The notes: a model not told the origin generated them from the sequence alone. 64,000 nt of DNA from CBDFKS01 sp965248905 (GCA_965248905.1 CBDFKS010000007.1:1054001-1118000), one strand, 5' to 3'. Shown: positions 34,129 to 43,444, counted from the first letter of the stretch. Translations and numbers: made by a program.

Positions 34129-35234
34129 TAGGGCTGGGCAACCTCAACGGGCTTTCTTTCGTTGGATGAACGCTGGATGGTGTCCAGCAAGCGATGGTTT
34201 TTGACCGCCAATTTGAAATCCGGGTCCGCACTGCCGGTTCCACGGACGGCGTCGCTAAGCCGCCTGTAGAGCTGACCGACGTTGAAAGGCTCACCCTTGG
34301 GCATCTTGCTGGGGACCCAGGTCAACCGCTCAGGCACCGGTAGCTCCTTCAGCCCACCTTCCGTACCCTTGGCTCCCTGGAGCCCGATCTCGGCGTACTG
34401 GACCATCTCGCTGGATGAGGCCACTAATGTGCCTTCCCTGCCATAGACTTCCATCCTCCATCCGGTGCCATGCCAGGGTATCGTGGCCACGTGGACGGAG
34501 ACGATGGCGCCGTTGGTCAACACACCGTTGACCAACACGTTGTCAGGAGAGGTCACGTTCACCCTCTGTCCGGTGTCGGTGATCTCCCACTCGGGCACCT
34601 GGGTTGAGAGCTGCCCGGACACCTCCTTGAACTCGCCAACGCAGAAGCAGACCACGTCTATGGCGTGCCCCGTGCCTATGGAGAGAGTGTTGCCGCCCAG
34701 CTTGGCGTCGGACATCCAGGCGCGAGTCGATTCCCACTGCAGGATGCCGGGTCTGAACATGGTCATGTTGCAGGCCAGCACCTCTCCCACATATCCCTCG
34801 GCAAGGAGCTCTTTGAGGCGCAGTAGAGCCGGATCACCCCTCGCTTGAAGGCCAACCATGTGGTGAACTTTGGCTTTCGCGGCAAGGTCGGCCATCTCCA
34901 CCGCCTCCCCCAGGTTGGCGCCCAGGGGCCACTCACAGAATACGTGCTTCCCCGCCCTCAACGCTGCCATCACGACAGAGTAGTGGACGGGAGCGCGAAC
35001 CGACACGGCAACCACGTCTATATCGGGATGGGCCGCCATCTCGTTATAGTCGTGGAAGGCCAGGCGTGCTCCAAAGTATCTGGCCGACTCCGCCGCCGTG
35101 TCCGCATGGGCCGTACACACTGCGGTCAGCTCGTACTCGGGCAAGGCAAAAATGGCGGGAATATGGGCCCTTCTGCTCCATCCATAGTGTGCGTTAGCGC
35201 CGACCAGTCCTAATCGTATCTTATCGTTGCTCAT
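34128..35234 (-). CDS. Gfo/Idh/MocA-family oxidoreductase
   Basis: A 368-residue NAD(P)-dependent sugar-dehydrogenase-like protein. Rossmann start IRLGLVGANAHYGWSRRAHIPA, then GKHVFCEWPLGANLGEAVEMADLA, where the usual EKP catalytic Lys is Trp, as in Gal80-like members. SIGTGHAIDVVCFCVGEF belongs to the C-terminal domain. Its stop codon TAA is formed at the edge of a MITE. The fourth GMC oxidoreductase gene lies 41 bases upstream on the same strand, so the two may form one unit. Confidence 0.9.
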   Translation of the reverse strand: MSNDKIRLGLVGANAHYGWSRRAHIPAIFALPEYELTAVCTAHADTAAESARYFGARLAFHDYNEMAAHPDIDVVAVSVRAPVHYSVVMAALRAGKHVFCEWPLGANLGEAVEMADLAAKAKVHHMVGLQARGDPALLRLKELLAEGYVGEVLACNMTMFRPGILQWESTRAWMSDAKLGGNTLSIGTGHAIDVVCFCVGEFKEVSGQLSTQVPEWEITDTGQRVNVTSPDNVLVNGVLTNGAIVSVHVATIPWHGTGWRMEVYGREGTLVASSSEMVQYAEIGLQGAKGTEGGLKELPVPERLTWVPSKMPKGEPFNVGQLYRRLSDAVRGTGSADPDFKLAVKNHRLLDTIQRSSNERKPVEVAQP

Positions 35235-35275
35235 CTCAATCCCCCTTTATCTGTTAGTTTCTTTGGCAACTCGTG

Positions 35276-36826
35276 CTACTTACCTTCCCTAATCCAGTCC
35301 GCGATGCGTTCTCCGATCATAATGGTGGTGGCATTGGTATTCGCCCGAATACAGTCAGGCATGATCGACGCGTCGGCTACCCGCAGACCTTTCAGGCCAT
35401 GCACCCAACCGTACTGGTCCACGACGGCCATCGGGTCCGATTTCGGCCCCATCTTGCAGGTGCATGATACGTGATGTGACGTTCCTGTAGACCGCATCAG
35501 CCAGTCGTCCAGAGCATCGTCCGAGGCCAGCTCTGCGTCGGTCGGCGAGATGCGCTCTATCAGGAGGTCTTTAAACGCAGAGTACTCCCCCAGCTCTATG
35601 GACAGCCGTATGGCCTTACGCATTCGCTCCAGGTCGAAGGGATCAGTGAAATACCCGTAGTTCAATAATGGCTGCACACTGGGATCAGCCGAGGAGAGCT
35701 GCAATTCCCCCGCGCTGAGCTCAAGCTGCAGAGCCGGGCTAATCCCTATGTAGTTGCCTTCATCGGGAATTTCAATGTGAGCAGGGCGATGCTCGCTGGT
35801 CAGGAGCGTCGGGGTAATCTGCATATCGTTACTCAGGTACGAACCTTCCACGGTGTATCGGAGTCCCACTTGAAGCACCGGAGCCTGGACGTCGGGCCGC
35901 TCACCTTTGGCGCGCCACAGAACACAGGCGTTGGGATGGTCTCTGAGGTTCTTGCCGACGCCCGGCAAATCATGAATCACATTTACCCCGACGCCTCTGA
36001 GCTGGTCCGCTGGTCCTACGCCGGAAAGGAGCAGGATATGGGGCGAGCCGATGGCGCCGCCGCTCAATACGATCTGATCCCCCTCTATCGTGAATCGCTC
36101 CCCACCGCTCTCCACGTCTAGCCCAACGGCACGCTCGCCTTCAAACACAATGCGTCGGACCGTTACATTGGGCCTGATAGTAAGGTTGAGCCGGTGGCGC
36201 GTCTGGTCGAGGTAAGCCAGGGACGTGCTGATGCGGACTCCGTCAATGGTGTTGCGCGCTCTAGGGGAAAGCCCGGTGGAATCCGGGTGATTCTGGTCCG
36301 GATCGTCGCGGAAACCTTGATCCAGGCATGCCTCACGGAACGCCACGGCATGAGGTAGCCACTCCTCCTTGGGGTATCGCCGTACCGGGATAGGGCCATC
36401 GTTACCGTGAAAGTCCCCACCCGGGAAGTCATGGTCATTCTCCATCTTCCTGAAATATGGGAGGACCTTGGTATAGGCCCATTCATCGTTGCCCCATTCC
36501 GCCCAACGGTCATAATCTTCGGGGATGCCACGGTAGAGTACCTGTCCATTGATGGCGCTGGTGCCTCCTGTGACTTTACCGCGGGGTATCGTGAGATTCG
36601 GCTGTTGAGGCGTAACCTGGGCTACAAACCCCCAGCTGTGGGGCCCATATGCTGACAGCCACACATTGTTGCCCTGCTTGAGGTCATCGGGAAGGCGCTG
36701 GAAATCCGGATAATCGGGTCCCGCCTCCAGCAGTAACACAGACCGGTTCGGGTCTTCCGAAACGCGAGCAGCTATGGCCGCGCCGGCGGACCCTGCTCCC
36801 ACAACAATAACGTCATATTTCATCAT
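35276..36826 (-). CDS. GMC-family FAD-dependent oxidoreductase, paralogue 4
   Basis: A 516-residue GMC enzyme, separate from the three-gene tandem but clearly related. FAD motif DVIVVGAGSAGAAIAARVSE, signature GKVTGGTSAINGQVLYRG, second signature GAIGSPHILLLSGVGP, catalytic His in GTSHHVSCTCKMG and C-terminal NTNATTIMIGERIADW. The start MMKYD follows AGGAGG; either ATG would work. It is followed closely by a Gfo/Idh/MocA gene, so its product may be a sugar or polyol oxidation intermediate (inference). Confidence 0.93.
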   Translation of the reverse strand: MMKYDVIVVGAGSAGAAIAARVSEDPNRSVLLLEAGPDYPDFQRLPDDLKQGNNVWLSAYGPHSWGFVAQVTPQQPNLTIPRGKVTGGTSAINGQVLYRGIPEDYDRWAEWGNDEWAYTKVLPYFRKMENDHDFPGGDFHGNDGPIPVRRYPKEEWLPHAVAFREACLDQGFRDDPDQNHPDSTGLSPRARNTIDGVRISTSLAYLDQTRHRLNLTIRPNVTVRRIVFEGERAVGLDVESGGERFTIEGDQIVLSGGAIGSPHILLLSGVGPADQLRGVGVNVIHDLPGVGKNLRDHPNACVLWRAKGERPDVQAPVLQVGLRYTVEGSYLSNDMQITPTLLTSEHRPAHIEIPDEGNYIGISPALQLELSAGELQLSSADPSVQPLLNYGYFTDPFDLERMRKAIRLSIELGEYSAFKDLLIERISPTDAELASDDALDDWLMRSTGTSHHVSCTCKMGPKSDPMAVVDQYGWVHGLKGLRVADASIMPDCIRANTNATTIMIGERIADWIREGK

Positions 36827-37235
36827 CTCCTCCTCGCTTTTTCACCCACCAATTATACAGATAGTCTAAGCTCAGTCCACATTCTCAGGATCTTTCGATT
36901 GCCTTTGATAGGCAGGAGACTAACGCTCACCCAGAGCTTGTCGAACCATGGGGACGCCCTTCGACAAGCTCTGGGTGAGCGGGAAATATCTGCCTCAGAG
37001 CCAGAATCGAAAGACTCTGCCACATCCTAACGCCGCTTTCATTTGGTCTGGAACTGTGGTATCTTACCCATCAAGTTTCTTTCCATCGAAAATGTCTTTG
37101 CGAGCCCTTCACTCCGTTCAGGATGAACTCCGCGAAGCAATCTAAAGATAGGAGATTGCTTTGTCGCTGTCGCTTCTCGCAATAAGACCTTCATCGGATC
37201 CTTAGAAAATCCCTTATGAACACCGAGAGATTTGC
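36827..37235. other. Hairpin-rich intergenic region
   Basis: Two repeats fill this divergent gap. At 36924-36981 CGCTCACCCAGAGCTTGTCG is followed after a short loop by its inverted copy ending CAAGCTCTGGGTGAGCG, a long near-perfect stem. At about 37090-37190 lies a GTCTTTGCGAGC...CGCAATAAGAC repeat with inner arms GAAGCAATCT and AGATTGCTTT, related to 18706-18772. No promoter is convincing. Confidence 0.6.
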
Positions 37236-38534
37236 ATGCGCATACTTCTGATCGCTACCAACAGAGACGACAAGCTCATGAGCCGCATGGATGCCAGGCC
37301 ACTGCCCATAGGGTTGGCCTACGTGGCGGGATATCTGGACTCCAACCGCCATTCCATCAAAATGCTGGACCTGATGTTCTCCACAGATTATCTGGCCGAC
37401 ACCGAGAATGCTGTCAGGGAGTTTGCACCCGACCTGGTCGGTCTCTCCATCCGTAATCTGGACAACTTCAGCTACCTCCATACCCACTGGGCACTTCCTA
37501 CCGCCAAAGAGGTGATCCAAAAGATTCGGACGGTATCCGAAGTTCCCATTGTATGCGGAGGTCCTGCCTTCAGCATTCTTCCCAAGGAGTGCTTCCGTTT
37601 TCTTGAGCCGGACCTGGGAATTGCCGGCGACGGAGGTGAGACCTTCGCCCAACTGGCCGACCGCTTGGAAAATGGGGAGCCTTACAACGATTTGCCGGGC
37701 CTGGTGTACAAGGACGGAGATGGGGAGATAGTTAGGGAAGGCCTGGCGGCTTCTAGCTTTCACATCTCCCCCCACTTGGAAGGGCTGGACATGGACCGCT
37801 ACCAGCGGGCGGGTTTCGGCATTGGCATTCTCACCAAGCTGGAAGATTTCTACTATCCCACAGGCGGCGCAACCGAAGAATCGGACCAGGCAGCCTGGCG
37901 AGTCATCAGGCCCGTGGATGAGGTGGTCCAGGAAGTCCGTGAGATGAAAGAGCGTTTCGGACTACGCAAGGTGTTCTTCATCGATTCGGGATTCAACATA
38001 CCCCTTGCCCACGCCAAATCTCTGTGCCAGGCATTCATCGAGTCCGGGCTCGACATGCACTGGAACAGCTGCCTGGCCCCGGTCCCACAGGCGTGCGACA
38101 GTGAGATCGTCGATCTGATGAACCGCGCGGGTTGCAAACTAGTGCTTATGGCCGGCACGGGAGGGCATCAGGCTGAAAATGGAGACATGGAGAGCCAGCT
38201 AGAATCACTGGAGAAGGTGTGTCACCTCTGCGAAGATGGAGGACTTCATTACACCATCTCCCAGTCCTTTGGTGAACCTGGGGATACTAAAGAGACGGTG
38301 GAGAGAAAGCTAACATTTCTGCGCGGGATTCATCCAGCCATGGCAAACCTGCGAGTAGGAGTGCGGGTCCTTCCCGGCACCCCAGTGGCGGAGGCGGCCA
38401 TGGAGGAAGGTCTATTCTCCGAGGAGAACGAGCTCATTCGACCAACCTTCTATATCGAACCGTCAGTAAAAGATTGGATCGTTGAACGACTTAAGTCCGA
38501 GGCCGCCGAAAACCCTCGCTGGAACCTCATGTAG
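37236..38534 (+). CDS. Cobalamin-domain/radical-SAM-like protein lacking the iron-sulfur cysteines
   Basis: A 432-residue protein with the layout of B12-binding-domain radical SAM enzymes. Residues 1-160 form the flavodoxin-like domain (MRILLIATN, PIGLAYVAGYL, PDLVGLSI, VPIVCGGPAFS, GDGGETFAQLADRL). The second domain keeps the elements that follow the cluster in this family: RPVDEVVQEVREMKERFGLRKVFFIDSGFN and HWNSCLAPVP. Where CxxxCxxC is expected (about residues 195-215) it reads ILTKLEDFYYPTGGATE with no Cys. It therefore cannot bind a normal [4Fe-4S] cluster there and is probably a catalytically different relative. Confidence 0.8.
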   Translation: MRILLIATNRDDKLMSRMDARPLPIGLAYVAGYLDSNRHSIKMLDLMFSTDYLADTENAVREFAPDLVGLSIRNLDNFSYLHTHWALPTAKEVIQKIRTVSEVPIVCGGPAFSILPKECFRFLEPDLGIAGDGGETFAQLADRLENGEPYNDLPGLVYKDGDGEIVREGLAASSFHISPHLEGLDMDRYQRAGFGIGILTKLEDFYYPTGGATEESDQAAWRVIRPVDEVVQEVREMKERFGLRKVFFIDSGFNIPLAHAKSLCQAFIESGLDMHWNSCLAPVPQACDSEIVDLMNRAGCKLVLMAGTGGHQAENGDMESQLESLEKVCHLCEDGGLHYTISQSFGEPGDTKETVERKLTFLRGIHPAMANLRVGVRVLPGTPVAEAAMEEGLFSEENELIRPTFYIEPSVKDWIVERLKSEAAENPRWNLM

Positions 38535-38544
38535 CCCTTTGATA

Positions 38545-38586
38545 TCCCCTCTCCCTTGATGGGAGAGGGTCAGGGTGAGGGTGAAC
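38545..38586. repeat. Short CTCTCCCTTGATGGGAGAGG hairpin repeat
   Basis: Resembles the second half of the MITE core (hairpin followed by GTCAGGGTGAGGGTG), without the inverted-repeat ends. Similar pieces occur at 40347-40387 and 41430-41462. Confidence 0.5.
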
Positions 38587-38632
38587 GTCTCGGTGCCTCT
38601 TTGGCTTATATTACTAGGAAAGAGGAAGGACA

Positions 38633-40315
38633 ATGGAATCACCTCATGGCCTTGATCATGGCTCTTACCGGCCCCCGGTTATGGGGCGCAACGGCATGGT
38701 CTGTTCGGGACATCCGCTGGCGTCACTGGCCGGCATCAGTGTACTACAGAAGGGCGGCAACGCCATCGACGCGGCCATAGCCATCGGAGCAGCATTAAAT
38801 GTTGTAGAGCCGGGTATGTCGGGCATAGGCGGAGACGGCTTCATCATGGTCTATCGGAAAGAGACCGGCGATATCAAGGTATTCAACGGGACAGGGGCCG
38901 CACCATACGAAGGCACACGGGAGCGTTATCTGCCCGACGGGATTCCATTGAGGGGCATCCTGACAGTATCAGTACCGGGCCTGCTGGATGCCTGGGCCGC
39001 GGCCCACAACAGCTATGGAACACTCAAATGGGCGGAAGTGTTCGAGCCGGCCATCGACCTGGCGGACAACGGCTTTCCCGTAAGCCAGGTCCTTGCCCGG
39101 GGAATGGCGGAAGACACCCTTTTGCAGACAGTTTCCACTTCTAAGGCGATCTATACCAATGGTGGACGACCCCTCCGGTCCGGCGAGATCATGCACCAGA
39201 AGGACCTGGCCGAAACCTTTCGTAAAATCGCCTCTGAAGGGCGGGACACATTCTATCAAGGTGAGATAGGCCGGGCTATAGTTAACTTCATCCAGGAACA
39301 GGGCGGCTTGCTGACACAGAAGGACTTGGCAGATCACCGACATCGGGTGCAGGAGCCCATCTCGATCACCTATAGAGGGAACACGGTCTACGAAGCTCCG
39401 CCCAACTCCAGCGGCCACATTTTGCTTCAAGAGCTCAACATGCTAGAGACCTTCGACATCCAATCTAGGGGATGCAGCACGACCGAGAGCATTCACTGGA
39501 TGGTGGAAGCCAAGAAGCTGGCCTTCGCAGACCGGGAAGCTTACGTGGCCGACCCCGAGTTCGTGGACATACCACTAAAAGGTCTCCTTTCCAAAGAGTA
39601 TGCCCAAGAACGGGCCAAGCTGATTGATCCCCAACGAGCCGCCGAAAACGTCCGGGAGGGAGACCCGTGGAGGTATCAGGATGGAGTGGGCGGCAAGAGA
39701 TTGGCAAAGGTATCTCCGGAGCGCGAGGACACCACATGCTTCTGCGTGGTTGACCGCTGGGGCAACGCGGTCTGCCAGCTACAGAGCCTCCAGAGCGCTT
39801 TCGGCTCCGGAATCATCGCCGGAGATACCGGCGTATTGCTCAACAACCGTATGTCATACTGGCATCTGGACCTCGACCACGTGAACTGCCTGCAGCCTGG
39901 AAAGCGGGTGCGTCATACCATGAACCCGGTGATGGTCTCCTCCCCCGCCAACGAGCTGATTCTGGTCTGTGGCACGCCTGGGGCCGACACCCAGGTGCAG
40001 ACTAACCTCCAGGTCCTCAGCCATGTATTGGATTTCGGCTTGACCGTAGCCGAAGCGGTCGAGGCCCCACGCTGGCGCCATACCCAGGACTCCACCGAGT
40101 CCACTGTGCCCCACACCTGCAACGACGAGCTTCAGCTTGAAGGCCGTTTCTCATCTACGATTAGTGAACAACTCAGTCGGCGCGGCCACGCTCTCAACAT
40201 ACTGGCTCCCTGGGGTGGCCCTGGCAGCGAGATGATGATTCAGGTAAACCCGGAGACAGGAGCCCTATTCGGAGGAGCAGACCCTCGCCGCGACGGCTAT
40301 GCCATAGGCTGGTAA
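38633..40315 (+). CDS. Gamma-glutamyltransferase-like Ntn hydrolase
   Basis: A 560-residue proenzyme of the GGT/cephalosporin acylase family, cleaved by itself into two subunits. The large-subunit start GHPLASLAGISVLQKGGNAIDAAIAIGAALNVVEPGMSGIGGDGF is typical. The nucleophile Thr begins the small subunit in EDTTCFCVVDRWGNAVC, and GSGIIAGDTGVLLNNRM follows. The usual His after the Thr pair is Cys here, a variation seen among GGT-like acylases. No signal peptide is apparent, so it may be cytoplasmic. Donor amide unknown. Confidence 0.92.
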   Translation: MESPHGLDHGSYRPPVMGRNGMVCSGHPLASLAGISVLQKGGNAIDAAIAIGAALNVVEPGMSGIGGDGFIMVYRKETGDIKVFNGTGAAPYEGTRERYLPDGIPLRGILTVSVPGLLDAWAAAHNSYGTLKWAEVFEPAIDLADNGFPVSQVLARGMAEDTLLQTVSTSKAIYTNGGRPLRSGEIMHQKDLAETFRKIASEGRDTFYQGEIGRAIVNFIQEQGGLLTQKDLADHRHRVQEPISITYRGNTVYEAPPNSSGHILLQELNMLETFDIQSRGCSTTESIHWMVEAKKLAFADREAYVADPEFVDIPLKGLLSKEYAQERAKLIDPQRAAENVREGDPWRYQDGVGGKRLAKVSPEREDTTCFCVVDRWGNAVCQLQSLQSAFGSGIIAGDTGVLLNNRMSYWHLDLDHVNCLQPGKRVRHTMNPVMVSSPANELILVCGTPGADTQVQTNLQVLSHVLDFGLTVAEAVEAPRWRHTQDSTESTVPHTCNDELQLEGRFSSTISEQLSRRGHALNILAPWGGPGSEMMIQVNPETGALFGGADPRRDGYAIGW

Positions 40316-40346
40316 AGCGGCCCTTTATACTTTACCCAACATTCGA

Positions 40347-40387
40347 TCTCCCTTCTCCCTACGGGAGAAGGGCCGGGGATGAGGGAC
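40347..40387. repeat. Short CTTCTCCCTACGGGAGAAGG hairpin repeat
   Basis: Hairpin followed by GCCGGGGATGAGGG, of the same short type as at 38545. It lies between the GGT-like gene and the LLM oxidoreductase gene. Confidence 0.5.
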
Positions 40388-40413
40388 ACCCAAGAACCAC
40401 TAGGAGATCAGCC

Positions 40414-41355
40414 ATGACTTTCGGATGCACCGTGCCTAACTCAGGGCCTAACGCAACGCCGGAGCACCTACGCGCGACAGCCGTACGAGCCGAGGAGCTG
40501 GGCTTCGACCACATTTGGGTCGGCGACCACGTAGTAATGCCTACAGAGGTAGCCTCTCCTTATCCATACACCGAGACGGGCGCCAGCCCCTTCAACCCTG
40601 AAGACCCCTGGTGCGACCCCCTCGCTACCATGTGTTATCTAGCAGGGTGCACGCAGCGGATCAAAGTGGGGGCCTGCGTACTCGTTCTCCCCTATAGAGA
40701 ACCGATAGTGACGGCCAAGATGGTTTCCACTTTGGACTACATCTGCGGTGGGCGTGTCATCCTGGGGGTAGGGGTTGGCTGGATGGAGGAGGAGTTCAAA
40801 GCCTTGGGGCTAAACACCTTCCGAGAGCGTGGAAAGGTCAGCGACGAGCAGATCCGCGTGTTCAAAGAGCTATGGACCAAAGACGACCCAGAGTTTCACG
40901 GCGAATATTATCAGTTCTCAGGTATCAAGTTCTCGCCCAAGCCCGTCCAGAAACCTCACCCTCCCATCTGGGTTGGAGGTCACACCAATGCCGCCCTGCG
41001 TAGAGCCGCCAATCTGTGTGACGGCTGGCTACCTGTCGGCCTTCGGCCCCGAGCCGGCTTGGAAGCGGAAGACATGGCGGAGCTTATTGACAGTCTCCGC
41101 GATATGACGGAGGAAGCCGGGCGACCAAGAGATGCCGTAGATGTAATATTCAGCGCAAACCTTAATTTCGGCGGCCCTTCAACCGGACCAAGGCCTACCT
41201 TGACAGGTAGCCCGGAAGATATCGCCGCCGACATCGTCCTATATCAGCAGGTAGGCGTGAATCACTTTATTTTCCGCTTCAGGGCAGATGAGCCCGAACA
41301 AACTCTTCATGACATGGAACGCTTTGCAGAGGACGTAAGGCCTCAGCTATCTTAG
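40414..41355 (+). CDS. LLM-class (luciferase-like) F420-dependent oxidoreductase
   Basis: A 313-residue TIM-barrel flavin/F420 enzyme. LGFDHIWVGDHVVMP, RIKVGACVLVLPYREPIVTAKMVSTLDYICGGRVILGVGVGWMEEEF and KPHPPIWVGGHTNAALRRAA are the hallmark segments of the F420-dependent group (TIGR03619-like). ATG 40414 has TAGGAGATCAGCC upstream. Substrate unknown. Confidence 0.9.
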   Translation: MTFGCTVPNSGPNATPEHLRATAVRAEELGFDHIWVGDHVVMPTEVASPYPYTETGASPFNPEDPWCDPLATMCYLAGCTQRIKVGACVLVLPYREPIVTAKMVSTLDYICGGRVILGVGVGWMEEEFKALGLNTFRERGKVSDEQIRVFKELWTKDDPEFHGEYYQFSGIKFSPKPVQKPHPPIWVGGHTNAALRRAANLCDGWLPVGLRPRAGLEAEDMAELIDSLRDMTEEAGRPRDAVDVIFSANLNFGGPSTGPRPTLTGSPEDIAADIVLYQQVGVNHFIFRFRADEPEQTLHDMERFAEDVRPQLS

Positions 41356-41429
41356 AGGTTTGGTAAAGGCTATCTATCCGGCTTTCCGCATCTCATCCAA
41401 GACCTTTCTATTACCATTCTCACGAAAGT

Positions 41430-41462
41430 GCCCCTCTCCCTCAGGCTGGGGTGAGGGCACTT
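41430..41462. repeat. Short CTCTCCCTCAGG hairpin repeat
   Basis: GTGCCCCTCTCCCTCAGGCT followed by GGGGTGAGGGCAC pairs into a compact stem; the same short type as at 38545. The U-run needed for a terminator is absent. Confidence 0.4.
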
Positions 41463-41553
41463 TCACAGCAATGACAGGAGGAAGGAATGGAAGGGGCCCT
41501 ACCCCCTATCTGCCAGGGTTGAAAAAGTACCAATGCTATGTCAAGATAGGGTT

Positions 41554-42453
41554 ATGCGAATAGGCGCATTCGAGATTCATGAGCCCGTCCCGGAGCTTCG
41601 CGAGCCCCATGCTCTCACCATGGTCAGACCGTGGGTGGACGTGGGAAGCGTTGTAAGCCTCACCTTGGCCCGATTGGAGAGCCACTTCGGCGCCAAAGAG
41701 CTGGGAAGGTTGGCCAGACCGGGAAATTACTTCGACTTCACCCGCTATCGCCCCACCATTCGCCTCATCGAAGGAAAGCGGGACGTCGTTGTGCCTAACA
41801 GCATAATCAACTACGCCCAGCCTGAGAACGGGCCAGACTTCATGTTCTTTCACCTACTGGAGCCCCAGGCCTTCGGTGAAGACTATGCCGACTCTGTCCT
41901 GGAGTTATTCAAACACTTCGGCATCAGCCGATATTGTCGCCTGGGTGCGATGTACGACGTGGTGCCTCATACCAGGCCGTTGATAGTCACTGGAGACACC
42001 GCAGGCGTGGCCGTCAAAGAGGACGCCAACGTCGTTAGAAAACGAAAGAACACCTATCAAGGACCTACGTCCATCACTAACCTGGTGTCCTCCGGCGTGC
42101 CCAAGCTGGACCTTGACATCGATAGCATAAACTTCATGGTACATCTACCCCAATACATCCAGCTTGATGAAGACCACGTAGGAGCCGTACGCCTCCTGCA
42201 GGCCTTGTCTTCAATCTACGATCTGCCTCCCGATCTGATGTCGGCCGATAAAGGGCAGCTTCAGTACAATGAGCTGAACAAGACTTTGGAGCGCAATCCT
42301 GAGATTAAAGCCCTTATATCACGACTAGAGGCTGACTACGATGCCGAAGAGACCGAATCGGTGGAGGAACCCACATCCGCTCTCTCTCCAGAAGTAGAGA
42401 AGTTTCTTGAGGAGATGGACCAGCGATTTGGTGAGCCCGATAATAGCACCTAA
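41554..42453 (+). CDS. PAC2-family protein
   Basis: A 299-residue protein of the PAC2 superfamily, which includes archaeal proteasome-assembly-chaperone homologues and actinobacterial relatives. Visible segments are HALTMVRPWVDVGSVVSLTL, YFDFTRYRPTIRL, PDFMFFHLLEPQAFGEDYADSVLELFKHFGI and PHYIQ-like LPQYIQLDEDHVGAVRLLQALSSIYDLP. ATG 41554 fits the family start (RIGAFEI); the longer frame from 41533 is not needed. The last 30 residues are acidic. A gene of unknown function follows by 38 bases. Confidence 0.85.
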   Translation: MRIGAFEIHEPVPELREPHALTMVRPWVDVGSVVSLTLARLESHFGAKELGRLARPGNYFDFTRYRPTIRLIEGKRDVVVPNSIINYAQPENGPDFMFFHLLEPQAFGEDYADSVLELFKHFGISRYCRLGAMYDVVPHTRPLIVTGDTAGVAVKEDANVVRKRKNTYQGPTSITNLVSSGVPKLDLDIDSINFMVHLPQYIQLDEDHVGAVRLLQALSSIYDLPPDLMSADKGQLQYNELNKTLERNPEIKALISRLEADYDAEETESVEEPTSALSPEVEKFLEEMDQRFGEPDNST

Positions 42454-42491
42454 AAGGCTGTCTACTATCATCCATACTCTATGATGCATTT

Positions 42492-43262
42492 ATGGCTATA
42501 AACTTCGAAAGGGGAGACCCGGGCAGACCTAAAGGCCATGCGTTGGCCTATTTCCGGACCTATTCGGAGCCCGATAAGGTCTACGCCACATACATCATTG
42601 TCCTGCCCATTCAGGTAGATTTCGCCAAGTATGTACCTCCTTTCCTGACATCCCATCTATCCAATATGCCCCTCAGTGATCTTTCGGCTTTCTCCTTACC
42701 CCCGGTCCCCGAGGAAGTCGGTAGCTTCCAGGAGCTACTTCATTTGGCCGAGGTGAGGGATGACGACCTGCTGGATGCGGGTACCTTCCATTCATTCGAT
42801 CTGCCAGAGATGATGCAGACCGTAAGCGATGTAGTCCAACAGTACTCCCAGATATGGGCGGATCACACCAAACCTGCCCTTGCTGCCAAAGATACGCAGA
42901 ACCAGGGCTCTTCTTCTACAGACGAGGATTCCCCCTCAGTTAACGAAGTGCTGTATGGCCTGATGAGCCAGGGCGATAAGCTGGCTGAGCTATCCAAGAT
43001 GATTGGGAAGCTGCGCTTCGCAGTGGAAGGCAACGACCAGCAGACTGGCTCCGACATTGAAGAGGACATCAAGATTTTGAGCCGGCACCTCCCTGAACAC
43101 TACGCCATACCCAGCCTTTTGGAAGCGGTCCTGAATGCCTCCGCCAACGGGGCCCAACTGGCCCAACTCTATCTGGACCGGTGCTATAAACTCTCAAGCG
43201 GCGATGATGTGGGGGCTCGATCCCTGGAAGAACAGATCGAGAGCCTGAAAACCTCAAGTTAG
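42492..43262 (+). CDS. Hypothetical protein downstream of the PAC2 gene
   Basis: A 256-residue soluble protein I cannot place in a family. The N-terminal 100 residues are mixed alpha/beta (YATYIIVLPIQVDFAKYVPPFL), a low-complexity linker rich in Ser, Asp and Gln follows near residue 130-150, and the C-terminal 100 residues are helical (LAELSKMIGKLRFAVEGNDQ, AIPSLLEAVLNASANGAQLAQLYL). It lies directly after the PAC2 gene on the same strand, so the two may act together. A MITE begins 34 bases after its stop. Confidence 0.75.
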   Translation: MAINFERGDPGRPKGHALAYFRTYSEPDKVYATYIIVLPIQVDFAKYVPPFLTSHLSNMPLSDLSAFSLPPVPEEVGSFQELLHLAEVRDDDLLDAGTFHSFDLPEMMQTVSDVVQQYSQIWADHTKPALAAKDTQNQGSSSTDEDSPSVNEVLYGLMSQGDKLAELSKMIGKLRFAVEGNDQQTGSDIEEDIKILSRHLPEHYAIPSLLEAVLNASANGAQLAQLYLDRCYKLSSGDDVGARSLEEQIESLKTSS

Positions 43263-43296
43263 GCTGCCACGCCGGTCTGCTCAGGGTGTAAATCTA

Positions 43297-43444
43297 GTGC
43301 TTAGTCAACAAAGATTTGATAGCTGCCTTTCACCCCCATCCTAGCCTTCCCCCATCGAGGGGGAAGGGACTTGTTCTCTCCCCCTTGACCGGGGAGTTAG
43401 AGTGGGGGTGAAACGATACATTGATTGTAAGGTTGACTGAATAA
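43297..43444. mobile_element. IS630-type MITE, copy C
   Basis: 148 bp, flanked by TA on both sides (43295-43296 and 43445-43446). Ends GTGCTTAGTCAAC and GTTGACTGAATAA are inverted repeats. The core is CACCCCCATCCTAGCCTTCC and two hairpins, the second shortened (CCCCTTGACCGGGG). Same orientation as copies A and D. Confidence 0.85.
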
